DNA from: Mycolicibacterium vinylchloridicum
GTDB taxonomy: Bacteria > Actinomycetota > Actinomycetes > Mycobacteriales > Mycobacteriaceae
Length of the DNA stretch: 64,000 bases
Direction of reading: 5' to 3'
Assembly: GCF_013404075.1 (NCBI RefSeq)
Contig: NZ_JACBJQ010000010.1
Span: forward strand, 96,536-160,535
Shown here: one piece after another, positions 19,769 through 27,792 of the stretch
How positions within the stretch are numbered: position 1 is the stretch's first letter
Layout: every line of letters begins with the position of its first letter
Made by a program: the position numbers and the translations under genes
Notes under the pieces: model-generated
What the model was told of the DNA's origin: nothing
Seen by the model: the letters and a program-made list of their open reading frames with translations, nothing else
Databases searched by the model: none

Positions 19769-20698
19769 TCACCAGGATCGTATCGCCGCGACCAATGCCG
19801 CCATGACCTCGTTCGGATCGCCGGGTGCGTTCCGCGGCCACCAGGTGACTCGAAGATCTGTCACGCCGGATTGTGCCATTCCGTGGGCATATCGCGCCAT
19901 CGCCCCGATATCTGCTCTGCCACCGGCGTCGACGATGCGGGGTATTTGGCCCACCACGCCGAAGCCATGCGGATCTCCACCGGCGTCGGCCACAGCCGCA
20001 CGCATCACCCCTATCGCGCTCGCCACATCGTCGGCGGCGGGGCCCCACGGGATCCACCCTGAGCCAAAGCGGGCCAGCCTGCGCGCCGATGCGCGATTGA
20101 CCGTTCCACTGACCCAGATCGGGATACCTTCCGGCTGAAGCGGTTTGGGCATTTGATGAATCCGGTCAAAGTTCAGACCCGGCGAGGTGAAACTGGCCTC
20201 GTCCCCACGCCAGAGCAATTGGCACACCTCGAGGGTGCGATCCAGCAGCCGCCCGCGGCCGTCGAAGTCAACACCGACAGCGTCGTATTCGGCACGCTGC
20301 CAGCCGACACCAACCCCGAGGTCGAGCCGCCCACCGGAGAGCACATCGAGGGTAGCCGCCGTTTTGGCCAACAGAGCAGCAGGTCGCAGCGCAGCCAACA
20401 GAATGTTGGTGCCCAACCGAATCCGATCAGTGCGCGCCGCCAGATAACTCAACGTGGTGAGCGGCTCAAGCCAGAGCCCGTCCGGGCTCGTCGGCTGAAC
20501 CCCGCCTTCACGCCCCCCGAGCTCGGGACGCGCATACGACGTCAGATCACGGCCGAACGCCACGTGATCGGATACGACGATCCGATCGACACCCAGCGAC
20601 TCGAGCATCTGCGCGTGTTCGACGAGGTGATTCCAGCTGCCGGGATCGCTCGCCTCGAACGAGGGCAGCGCCGAGGAGATCTGCACATTCGGGCTCAT
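19769..20698 (-). CDS. LLM-class (luciferase-like, probably F420-dependent) oxidoreductase
   Basis: A 309-residue TIM-barrel protein of the bacterial luciferase-like superfamily, in mycobacteria usually F420-dependent. Typical phrases are ESLGVDRIVVSDHVAFG, TDRIRLGTNILLAALRPAALLAKTAATLDVLSGGRLDLGVGVGWQ (about 90–134) and IPIWVSGTVNRASARRLARFGSGW. The nature of the substrate cannot be told from sequence. It overlaps the upstream NTF2-like gene by four bases (ATGA), so the two are translated together and may act on one compound. Confidence 0.9.
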   Translation of the reverse strand: MSPNVQISSALPSFEASDPGSWNHLVEHAQMLESLGVDRIVVSDHVAFGRDLTSYARPELGGREGGVQPTSPDGLWLEPLTTLSYLAARTDRIRLGTNILLAALRPAALLAKTAATLDVLSGGRLDLGVGVGWQRAEYDAVGVDFDGRGRLLDRTLEVCQLLWRGDEASFTSPGLNFDRIHQMPKPLQPEGIPIWVSGTVNRASARRLARFGSGWIPWGPAADDVASAIGVMRAAVADAGGDPHGFGVVGQIPRIVDAGGRADIGAMARYAHGMAQSGVTDLRVTWWPRNAPGDPNEVMAALVAAIRSW

Positions 20699-21153
20699 CG
20701 CGCAGCACCGCCCATCTGCACGATTCGATCTTCGGTCGCGTCGATCAACACCGTCCTGCTGATGATCCGCCAGTGATCGTCGGGGCCAATCCGGTATTGG
20801 TCCTGGTAGCGGATATGCATGACGAGGTCGTGGCCTTTGCCGTCGGCAAGCGTTGTGAAATGATGTGCTGTGCAGTGCACTTCGCCGCCGGCCCGCTCGC
20901 CGTTGAGTTCGTACAGACCCGGCGAGACCAGATGTGCGGTACGGGCCCAGCCGGCAACCATCTGAACAACGGTGGCCAGTTGATCGTGGCCGGCAAGTAC
21001 GACGGGCTCAGAACCGGGCTGCTCGATACGCATCATGGCGTCGGAGCCGAACACGCTGAGCAGCGCCTCGTGGTCGCGGTGGTCGATGGCCGAGGCGTAG
21101 CGCCGTGACAACACCTCGAGTTCCGGTACGCATACCGCAGAACGGATGTCCAC
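20695..21153 (-). CDS. SnoaL/NTF2-like small protein
   Basis: The 152-residue product has the cone-shaped NTF2-like layout: an N-terminal helix LSRRYASAIDHRDHEALLSVF, then strands ending in HIRYQDQYRIGPDDHWRIISRTVLIDATEDR. The SnoaL_4 group contains dehydratases, cyclases and isomerases of hydrophobic rings as well as non-enzymatic binders. The four-base overlap with the F420-type oxidoreductase gene indicates a functional pair. Specific reaction unknown. Confidence 0.82.
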   Translation of the reverse strand: MDIRSAVCVPELEVLSRRYASAIDHRDHEALLSVFGSDAMMRIEQPGSEPVVLAGHDQLATVVQMVAGWARTAHLVSPGLYELNGERAGGEVHCTAHHFTTLADGKGHDLVMHIRYQDQYRIGPDDHWRIISRTVLIDATEDRIVQMGGAAR

Positions 21154-21474
21154 GTCGGCCTCCTGGTGCTTCGCTGGTCATGGCACGCCTGCTACGGATG
21201 CGGTTTCAACCGGTCTGCGGGACCATGGCTGGAAGACTCGACTGTGGCGACTTCGAACCGCGTTTACGCACTCATGATTCCGCATAAGCATGACGTTCGT
21301 GGAGGAACGCAACATCACGATGCCCTTCGGTTGGTACGGCCTTAGACGTAGTTCCCTTGCTACCGAGCAGTAGATGACACAGCGGGACATCCAGACGAGG
21401 ATCGCCCACCCCGTACGACAAACAGGTCGTCTGGACACCTCACGCAAAGTGTCCTCGGGGTGGCAGCTTGAGCT
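21154..21474. other. Intergenic region with possible gene remnants
   Basis: About 320 bases between the NTF2-like gene and the reductase pseudogene. Apart from the short Rieske-like fragment listed separately, no gene is seen. The composition is more mixed than the flanking genes. Confidence 0.35.
21290..21373 (+). pseudogene. Possible N-terminal remnant of a Rieske-type oxygenase
   Basis: A 27-codon frame from an ATG at 21290 reads MTFVEERNITMPFGWYGLRR before a stop at 21371–21373. PFGWY near the start is reminiscent of the first residues of Rieske non-haem iron oxygenases, and the fragment lies among other decayed catabolic genes. The match is short and could be chance. Confidence 0.25.
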
Positions 21475-21904
21475 GTGTCCTTCAAAGTAGTGCATTGCGG
21501 CACAGGCAATGTCGGCTCGTTTGCACTCCGGCAGATAATTGACCATCCCGACTTGGAACTCGTTGGTCGCTACCTCAGCACACCCGAGAAGGTGGCGTGC
21601 GATTCGGGTGAGGTCGTCAGTATGGACCCGGTGGGCGTCACCGCGACCGACAACTGGGCCGATTTGGTCGCGCTGACGGCAGATCGCCTGACCTACTTCG
21701 GTAACACAGTGTGAGTTGTCGTTCCGTATCGAGGTTCAGGGAGACCCGAGTCTCGAGGTCGAGCTGTCCCTCGGCGATGACGGCAATGCCCTCAGACCGA
21801 TGCCTGTGGTCAACGCGATCCCCGCGGTGTGCCAAGCTCGGCAGGTCCTGCTGGGCCCCGTGGACGTGCCGCGTTATCGGAGTCGTAACACCGGAAAGCG
21901 GTAA
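21475..21904 (+). pseudogene. DHDPR-like reductase with a large internal deletion
   Basis: The left part (21475–21714) encodes an N-terminal NAD(P)-binding region: VVHCGTGNVGSFALRQIID, then LELVGRYLSTPEKV. A stop follows at the junction. The right part (21716–21904) matches the C-terminal end of the same family, including MPVVNAIPAV. The intact paralogue at 53147–54289 contains both segments (VVHVGTGLTGREALGAIID and MAVVNAIPAV) separated by over 200 residues. The gene has therefore lost its middle and its reading frame. Confidence 0.85.
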
Positions 21905-21983
21905 CTGGTGTGAGCCACTCCCCTACCGTGAGCACTCCACTCGACATCGAACATCGGGTGGGCGCCCTTGGCCCCCATTGAGT

Positions 21984-22820
21984 TTAGGCCGGCGGCTTCC
22001 CCGGCCCATCGAAGCCTGGGTAGCGCTGCGTTCCGCCCAGGCCGCCGTGCAGTGGCTGGTTGGGATAGCCCGGGAATATCTCTTCGGTCGGACCGACGTT
22101 TTGATATCCGGCCAGCTTGGTGATGAGGTGCGGCAGGAAGACCGCCGCGTAGGTCACATGGCCGACGACGATCACCGCGGCGATCGCCAACGCGATCGTC
22201 TTGCCCCTCGTCGACGTACGCTTGGCCGCCCACGACTCGAGCACTGTGCGGCCCTTCGAGTCCGTTCGGCCCATCAAGTAGGTGAACAGCATCATCTGCA
22301 CACCCATCGCCAGCGTGTCATAGAGCGGGTACTGCCATTTCTCGCCTTCCCACAGCGCGAGCCCGCCTATCACGTAGCCGTACTGGGTTGAGCCGCCACG
22401 TGCCCCCAGAATCGCGTTGAACAGGAACGCCCAGGCACAGCCCACAACGAGGCCCACCGTGAGCAGCGTCCATGGCCGCCGCCAGTGGAACTTCGCGGCC
22501 AGCCATCGACCGATCGGGGCCCCTATAACGGCCGGCAAGACGAAGTAAGGGATGTAGCCCAGCGGTACCGAGGCGGGCAGGCCACCCCAGGTGTAGTTGA
22601 ACGGCCACCACGAAGGCATCCGGGGCCACGACGGATCGAAGTTGGCGTAGCACGCCCAGTCGTATGGTGCCTCCATCCACGAGAACGACAACGCGCAGAC
22701 CGACAGCAACAGAACGGGATTCAGCCGCCTCTGTCGATAGCTCAGGAGTGCGCCGAGTAAAAGGAAGAAGACACCGCCTGCCCACGCGAAGATGACGGTG
22801 ATCAGTGTCGCGGTGCTCAC
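21984..22820 (-). CDS. AveC-like (spirocyclase AveC family) membrane protein
   Basis: A 278-residue membrane protein with about six to seven hydrophobic segments and many Trp/Tyr/Pro-rich loops, such as FSWMEAPYDWACYANF and PSWWPFNYTWGGLP. These features resemble the AveC family; Streptomyces AveC acts in spiroketal formation or dehydration during avermectin synthesis. Mycobacterial members have no known reaction; a cyclisation or dehydration of a hydrophobic polyol is one possibility. GTG at 22820 overlaps by one base the stop of a 37-residue membrane protein gene upstream, so the two are likely translated together. TetR is divergently encoded beside them. Confidence 0.72.
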   Translation of the reverse strand: MSTATLITVIFAWAGGVFFLLLGALLSYRQRRLNPVLLLSVCALSFSWMEAPYDWACYANFDPSWPRMPSWWPFNYTWGGLPASVPLGYIPYFVLPAVIGAPIGRWLAAKFHWRRPWTLLTVGLVVGCAWAFLFNAILGARGGSTQYGYVIGGLALWEGEKWQYPLYDTLAMGVQMMLFTYLMGRTDSKGRTVLESWAAKRTSTRGKTIALAIAAVIVVGHVTYAAVFLPHLITKLAGYQNVGPTEEIFPGYPNQPLHGGLGGTQRYPGFDGPGKPPA

Positions 22821-22933
22821 TACTCAACCTTCTCGGGTGCGGCACCACGAGCCTCGGGGTCAAAGAAATACACCAATGCCCATATCAGGGCGATCAGGCC
22901 GAACAAAGTCCCGAGCATTATCAAGGCGCCCAT
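22820..22933 (-). CDS. Tiny membrane protein (37 aa) coupled to the AveC-like gene
   Basis: The frame starts with ATG after GGAAGG at good spacing and encodes MGALIMLGTLFGLIALIWAL followed by VYFFDPEARG and a short charged tail. The first ~24 residues form one membrane helix. The stop TAG shares its G with the GTG of the AveC-like gene, a classic arrangement for coupled translation. It is probably a small subunit or stabiliser of the AveC-like protein. No known family was recognised. Confidence 0.72.
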   Translation of the reverse strand: MGALIMLGTLFGLIALIWALVYFFDPEARGAAPEKVE

Positions 22934-22975
22934 GCGAGTAACCTTCCGACTGCACCGCTTAGATACCGGCCACTT

Positions 22976-23006
22976 TTCAAGTTAAGATAGTGGGTACTTC
23001 CTTGAA
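22976..23006. promoter_or_regulatory. Widely spaced inverted repeat before tetR
   Basis: TTCAAG (22976–22981) and CTTGAA (23001–23006) form a 6-bp inverted repeat with a 19-base spacer in the divergent promoter between the AveC unit and the TetR gene. It is a possible operator for the local TetR. It does not match motif A. Confidence 0.3.
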
Positions 23007-23033
23007 GAATGTCAACCACCCAGGTGCCCATCG

Positions 23034-23690
23034 ATGACTACGTCCGCGCCACGCTCTGCCCGAGATCAGCCCTCGGCCAAGCGCCGGCCCCGCGGCGCCC
23101 CGCGGCGACTCATTCTCGATGCGGCGCGCGACCTGTTCGCCCGCCAGGACTACCGCAGCACGACGACGCGTGAGATCGCGCAGGCCTCTGGCATCGCCGA
23201 ACATCTCTTGTTCCGACACTTCGGCTCGAAGGCTGCATTGTTCCGTGAATCCCTCGTGAAGCCGTTCACTGACTTCGTCGCCGAGTTCGGTGACACCTGG
23301 CAATCGGTCGCCCCCGAGCATGCGAACGACGACGATTCGCTCGCACAGCTGTTCGTCGGCCGACTCTACGACGTCTTCGTCGAGCACAAGGGACTGCTTG
23401 TGACCCTGATGAATTCGGACACGCTGACCGAGGCAGAGATGACCGACATCGGCATCGCTGACGTCAGAGAATCGCTCGAAGTTCTCGGACAGATCGCGGT
23501 CGAAGCCATGCGTTTGAGCGGCGTGCATCCCAGCGACGAAGATCTGCCCGTACATTCCACCGTCGCGACGATCGCGGGTATGGCGGCATTGCGATCGTCC
23601 TTTTTCGGCGCCGGCCAGCCGTCGCGCGACACGATAGTCAGCGAGCTCATCCGCGCGATCCTGCACGGCTTTCTGCATCGGCCCGACTGA
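23034..23690 (+). CDS. TetR-family transcriptional regulator
   Basis: A 218-residue regulator with the helix-turn-helix region at about residues 24–70: LILDAARDLFARQDYRSTTT, then REIAQASGIAEHLLFRHFGS and KAALFRESL. The C-terminal part is all-helical and would bind a hydrophobic ligand. It is divergent from the AveC-like pair across 100 bases, which is the usual arrangement for a repressor and its target. The zinc alcohol dehydrogenase gene converges with it. Confidence 0.92.
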   Translation: MTTSAPRSARDQPSAKRRPRGAPRRLILDAARDLFARQDYRSTTTREIAQASGIAEHLLFRHFGSKAALFRESLVKPFTDFVAEFGDTWQSVAPEHANDDDSLAQLFVGRLYDVFVEHKGLLVTLMNSDTLTEAEMTDIGIADVRESLEVLGQIAVEAMRLSGVHPSDEDLPVHSTVATIAGMAALRSSFFGAGQPSRDTIVSELIRAILHGFLHRPD

Positions 23691-23697
23691 CGAGGCC

Positions 23698-24726
23698 CTA
23701 ACCGGAATGGGTCATGTGACGGACGAGCACCTTGATGTCTGCGGTCGACCCTGAATGCAGCTCCCGAAGCTTGGCGTCGGCCTTGCCGAGTTCGACGACC
23801 GAGGTGACCAGCGCTTCGGCCTTTACCTTTCCCAAGGCCAGCAGCTCCAGCGCTTCGGTGAAGTCGTTGCGGCTGTAACCCGTCGAGCCGATGATGACGA
23901 CTTCCTTCAGCGCGACCGCCATCAGCTGAACTTCAGCCGGCGCTGAGGCGATCCCGAGAATGACAATGCGCGTGCCGTATCCGGCAACATCGACGTTGTG
24001 CTGAAGGCAGTCGGCGCGACCCGTGCAGTCGAGGATGGCGGCCACACCCTCGGGGAAGTGTTCGGCCACCATTGCCGCGACGTCGGCCGGTTCCGCCGTC
24101 AGCACTCCCCGTCGCGCCGCCATCGCCCGACGCTCGGGGTTGGGCTCGACGACGAGGATTCGCTCGTGCCCGTAGGCCTTGAGGACCTCGAGAGTCAACG
24201 CCCCGATCGGGCCTGCGCCCGTGATCACCACGCTGTCGCCACCGGACACTCGGGCGTGCCGGACGCCGCGCACGGCGACCGCGAGCGGTTCGGCCAGTGC
24301 AGCGTGCTCGAGGCTGAGATGGTCGGGTACGCGGTGGAGCATATAGGCCGGCACCACCACCGAATCCCCCAGGCCGCCAGGGCATCCCAACCCAGGCCCA
24401 CCCATGATTCCGGCGATGCAGACGGCGTTGTCGTCGCCTCGGCACTCCCGGCACGACCCGCAGGACTTGATCGGCCGAACCACCACGCGATCGCCCGCGC
24501 TCCAGCCAGAAACACCGGAACCCGTTTCGCGCACCACTCCGGAGAACTCGTGGCCCATGACGTGTCCGGCCAGCGGCTCAGGCGCCCCGAAAAAGATCAG
24601 TAAATCCGAACCGCAGAGTCCGCAGAACGCGACGTCGACCCGCACCTCATCGGCACTCAGAGGCTGTTCCTCGACCTCGATCACCGATAGTGTGCGGTCA
24701 CTGCTGATTGCTGCTGCAACATTCAC
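23698..24726 (-). CDS. Zinc-dependent alcohol dehydrogenase (MDR family)
   Basis: NAD(P)-dependent oxidation of an alcohol, in the sorbitol/threonine dehydrogenase branch. The 342-residue product has catalytic-zinc ligands in FCGLCGSD and GHEFSG, four structural-zinc cysteines in SCGSCRECRGDDNAVC, and the nucleotide-binding VVITGAGPIGALTLEVLKAYG. GTG at 24726 is chosen because GCAAGGAGG precedes it; a longer reading to 24807 has no ribosome site. The P450 gene lies upstream on the same strand 257 bases away. A product of that P450 is one plausible substrate. Confidence 0.9.
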   Translation of the reverse strand: MNVAAAISSDRTLSVIEVEEQPLSADEVRVDVAFCGLCGSDLLIFFGAPEPLAGHVMGHEFSGVVRETGSGVSGWSAGDRVVVRPIKSCGSCRECRGDDNAVCIAGIMGGPGLGCPGGLGDSVVVPAYMLHRVPDHLSLEHAALAEPLAVAVRGVRHARVSGGDSVVITGAGPIGALTLEVLKAYGHERILVVEPNPERRAMAARRGVLTAEPADVAAMVAEHFPEGVAAILDCTGRADCLQHNVDVAGYGTRIVILGIASAPAEVQLMAVALKEVVIIGSTGYSRNDFTEALELLALGKVKAEALVTSVVELGKADAKLRELHSGSTADIKVLVRHMTHSG

Positions 24727-24983
24727 TTTCGCCTCCTTGCCTCGCCCCGCCTGGCGACGGAACCCTTCGGCACGCTCGGGTGCTCGCGCCATCTCAGGTG
24801 AGAACACGCATTCTGATCGCCGAGCATAGTGTCTTTCAACGGCAAATGGTGCGATCGTCTCGGCAGAGTCTCAAAAGGCCTTCCCGCGGATGGTGCAGGG
24901 CCCAACGAGTTACTGGAGAACGTAATGTCGGTTCTGGGGCGCGGGCGTGGTGCTGGTGTTCGCGAGACGTCGACCGGGGACGC

Positions 24984-26249
24984 TCACACCTGTTTGGAGC
25001 AGGCGTTCGCGACAGCCGGGTCCTCGTCGAACGTGAGATGCAGCGCTACTGGGCCGCTCACGCCGAGTATCGGCTTCCAGTGCGTCGGAGCGACCCGGCG
25101 CAGGTTCGGTAGGCGCGCTGCCAAGATCCGCACTGCCCCAGCAAGTTCACGCCTGGCGAGGTTCGCTCCCAGGCAGTAGTGCACTCCACCACCGAAAGTC
25201 AGGATGGCCGGCGCGTCCGCGCGGCCGATGTCGAAGCGATCAGGAACTTCGTAGACCGCCGGATCCCGGTTTGCTGCGAACGTGTTGATGATGATGAGGG
25301 CGCCCCGCGGAAACACATAGCCGCCGAATTCAGTGTCCTCGAGGGCCATTCGGGCCGAACCGCAGATGGCGGGCGAGTGTCGCATGGTCTCCTCAACGGC
25401 AGACGCCGCCAAATCCGGCCGCCGGCCGAGTAATGCCCACGATTCCGGGTGGTCGGCCAGCACATCGATGGAGGCGGCCAGCTGGTTGCGCGTGGTATCG
25501 GTCCCGGCCATCAACAGCCCCGTCACCAACATGCGCAGCTCCGCTCCATTGAGCTTGTCGCCGTCGTCCTGGGCGCGGATGAGTTCGGAGAGCAGGTCCT
25601 CGGTCAGGTGGCGGCGTCGGCGCGCCACCATCTCATCTACATACGCATCGAGTTCCGCCCAGGCCGCCATAATGATCGGTTCGTCACGCGGGGCGTTCGA
25701 CGCCATACCGAACGCTTTGAAGACAGCGTCGGTCCAGGCTGAGATCTGCTGCCAGTCTTGCCGCGGGGCCCCGATCAGCGCACAGATGATCGGTACCGGG
25801 TAGGGCCGAGCGATTGCGTCGACGAATTCGCACAGCTCGTCGCTGATGACGCCGTCGATGAGTTCGTTGACGATCCCATCGATCGTCTCGTCGAGCCGCG
25901 CGGTCGACCGCGGAGTGAAAGCCTTGGACACCAGGCTGCGCAGGCGGCGGTGAGGGGGACCTTCTAGGCAAATGATGTTGCTACACACCTTGTCCCACAT
26001 CGGCCCTGACGTCACCCCCTGTGCCATCAGGTTCATACCCGGCGGCATGACAAACCGTTCATCACGCAGGATCGCTCGGGTCAACTCGTAAGAGAGAATT
26101 TCCGGCCCGACCGGTCCGATCGCGACCGGGGCGAGTCGCTGAGCTTCGCGAATCTCGGGATAGGCCTGCCCCGGCGTGGCATACAGGTCGTAGTCCAGCA
26201 CAGGCAGGCCCGCGTCGAAGACGCTGCACGCTCGAGTACCGGCAGTCAC
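24984..26249 (-). CDS. Cytochrome P450
   Basis: A soluble bacterial P450 of 421 residues with the I-helix oxygen-activation motif AGTDTT (248–253), ExxR in EETMR (286–290), and the haem loop FGGGVHYCLG with ligand Cys359. GTG at 26249 is preferred because AAAGGGAG lies upstream and the length then fits the family. This start also overlaps (GTGA) the stop of a decayed FAD-oxidase fragment, pointing to an older operon. Substrate unknown; hydrophobic, judging by the island. Ferredoxin and reductase partners are not adjacent. Confidence 0.95.
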   Translation of the reverse strand: MTAGTRACSVFDAGLPVLDYDLYATPGQAYPEIREAQRLAPVAIGPVGPEILSYELTRAILRDERFVMPPGMNLMAQGVTSGPMWDKVCSNIICLEGPPHRRLRSLVSKAFTPRSTARLDETIDGIVNELIDGVISDELCEFVDAIARPYPVPIICALIGAPRQDWQQISAWTDAVFKAFGMASNAPRDEPIIMAAWAELDAYVDEMVARRRRHLTEDLLSELIRAQDDGDKLNGAELRMLVTGLLMAGTDTTRNQLAASIDVLADHPESWALLGRRPDLAASAVEETMRHSPAICGSARMALEDTEFGGYVFPRGALIIINTFAANRDPAVYEVPDRFDIGRADAPAILTFGGGVHYCLGANLARRELAGAVRILAARLPNLRRVAPTHWKPILGVSGPVALHLTFDEDPAVANACSKQV

Positions 26250-26520
26250 AGAGGCACTCCCTTTCGCGCTGCTGACAACACTTCGGTCACGCCTGAGGGC
26301 CCGCTCTCGCACGGCCAAAGTTCGTGCTGTTCCCTTGCGCGAGCAAGCATCTCGCGGTGAACCACTCGACCCGGCGCGAGCACTTGCTCGGGGTTGAGCC
26401 GCGTCTAGATCGCCGAGGCGCTTCTGCTGCGCAATCGGCTGGACAACTGTAGCAATGTGCCTATCTGGCCGCCAAGGAGCGAGTCCGCGGCCAGCCCGTG
26501 CGGCCATGTCGTCTGCGCGC
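26246..26520 (-). pseudogene. C-terminal remnant of an FAD-linked oxidase
   Basis: Reading leftward from 26520, one frame gives AARAGRGLAPWRPDRHIATV and QKRLGDLDA. After one extra base near 26400 the next frame gives LNPEQVLAPGRVVHREML (from 26398) and stays open to a TGA at 26246–26248. The ending 'dLnPeqvLaPGR' is typical of the C-terminus of vanillyl-alcohol-oxidase-type flavoproteins. Its stop overlaps the P450 GTG by GTGA. The N-terminal four-fifths of the gene are gone. Recognition rests on a short stretch. Confidence 0.5.
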
Positions 26521-26543
26521 GATAGCACTGCGTGATACTTTTG

Positions 26544-26570
26544 TTCTCCATATTGAGAAGTGCCGTTCTC
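26544..26570. promoter_or_regulatory. Triple half-site of motif A before the amidohydrolase operon
   Basis: TTCTC-N6-GAGAA (26544–26559) continues as GAGAA-N6-TTCTC (26555–26570), so three half-sites stand in regular 11-base steps. The array ends 22 bases before the amidohydrolase ATG at 26593, where a bound repressor would block transcription or initiation. Confidence 0.65.
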
Positions 26571-26592
26571 TCTATCCACGAGGAAGCGCAGC

Positions 26593-27786
26593 ATGACGAA
26601 GTCCGCTGGTTATCCGGTATACGACGCCGACAACCACATGTACGAAACCCGTGATGCGCTGCTGAAGTACCTCCCCAAGGAGTACGCCGGAGCAGTGCGA
26701 TACGTCGAAATCGATGGCCGCACGAAAATCATGTTCAAGAACCACCTCAGCGACATGATCCCCAATCCCACATTCGCGCGCGTCGCGCGGCCCGGCAGCG
26801 CCGAGGAATGGTTTCACGGTCGCAATCCCGAAGGAAAATCCTTCCGGGAGTTCATCGGCGAGGCGATGGACGTCCTACCGGCCTTTCAGGAGCCAGGCGC
26901 GAGACTCGAGCTGATGGACGAGCAGGGCCTCACCGCCGCGGTGATGTACCCAACCCTGGCGAGCCTGGTGGAAGAGCGCACCGCCGACGACGTGCACCTG
27001 ACCCACGCGATCCTGCACGCGCTCAATCAGTGGATGTACGAGCACTGGACGTTCGACTACCAGGGTCGCATCTTCGCCACTCCGGTGATCTCGCTGGCGA
27101 TCGTCGAGAAGGCGATCGAGGAACTGCACTGGTGCCTCGAACGCGGCATGAAGACATTCCTGGTCCGGCCCGCCCCGGTTCCGAGCATCACGGGTAAGAC
27201 GCGGTCGCCGGGGCTGCCCGAATTCGATCCGTTCTGGCAGGCAGTCGTCGACGCGGGAGTGCCCGTGACGTTCCACGGATCCGACAGCGGCTACGCGAAA
27301 CACCTCGCGGAGTGGGAGGGCGGCGACGAGCAGGGGTCCTTCGGCCGTCATGGTGCGCTGCACCAGATTGTGATCGGCCACCGCGCGATCGAGGACACCA
27401 TGTCTGCGCTGATCTGCCACGGCGCGCTGTCCCGCTTTCCCGAGCTGAAGGTGCTCAGCGTCGAGAACGGGTCCAGCTGGGTACGTGGCCTTCTCGATCA
27501 GCTCGACAAGGCCTACGGAATGATGCCGCAGGAATTCGCTGAGCCTCCGGTCGAGGTGTTCCGCCGGAACATCTGGGTTCACCCGTTCCTCGAAGATGAC
27601 TTCGGCGAGATCCTCGGACTCGTCGGCGAGGACCACGTGCTGTTCGGCTCGGACTTCCCCCACCCGGAGGGCGTCGCCAACCCCTTGGCGTTCGCCGACC
27701 GGCTAGCCGGGCTGCCGGCGACAACCGTCGAGAAGTTCATGGGGGCCAACTACGCTGGGGTCCTCGGCGTCGAGGCTAGAGCCTAG
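26593..27786 (+). CDS. Amidohydrolase-2 family metal-dependent hydrolase/decarboxylase
   Basis: The 397-residue product belongs to PF04909 (ACMSD-like). It shows the N-terminal metal-site region YDADNHMYE, the strand/His phrase VTFHGSDSG, a His/Glu-rich middle around HQIVIGHRAIEDTMSALICHGALSRFPELKV, and the C-terminal FGSDFPHPEG with a metal-binding Asp. Relatives decarboxylate or hydrolyse ring-derived acids. ATG at 26593 follows AGGAAGCG. It is six bases from the SDR gene, with which it forms an operon behind the triple motif-A array. Substrate unknown. Confidence 0.9.
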   Translation: MTKSAGYPVYDADNHMYETRDALLKYLPKEYAGAVRYVEIDGRTKIMFKNHLSDMIPNPTFARVARPGSAEEWFHGRNPEGKSFREFIGEAMDVLPAFQEPGARLELMDEQGLTAAVMYPTLASLVEERTADDVHLTHAILHALNQWMYEHWTFDYQGRIFATPVISLAIVEKAIEELHWCLERGMKTFLVRPAPVPSITGKTRSPGLPEFDPFWQAVVDAGVPVTFHGSDSGYAKHLAEWEGGDEQGSFGRHGALHQIVIGHRAIEDTMSALICHGALSRFPELKVLSVENGSSWVRGLLDQLDKAYGMMPQEFAEPPVEVFRRNIWVHPFLEDDFGEILGLVGEDHVLFGSDFPHPEGVANPLAFADRLAGLPATTVEKFMGANYAGVLGVEARA

Positions 27787-27792
27787 GGCGCG

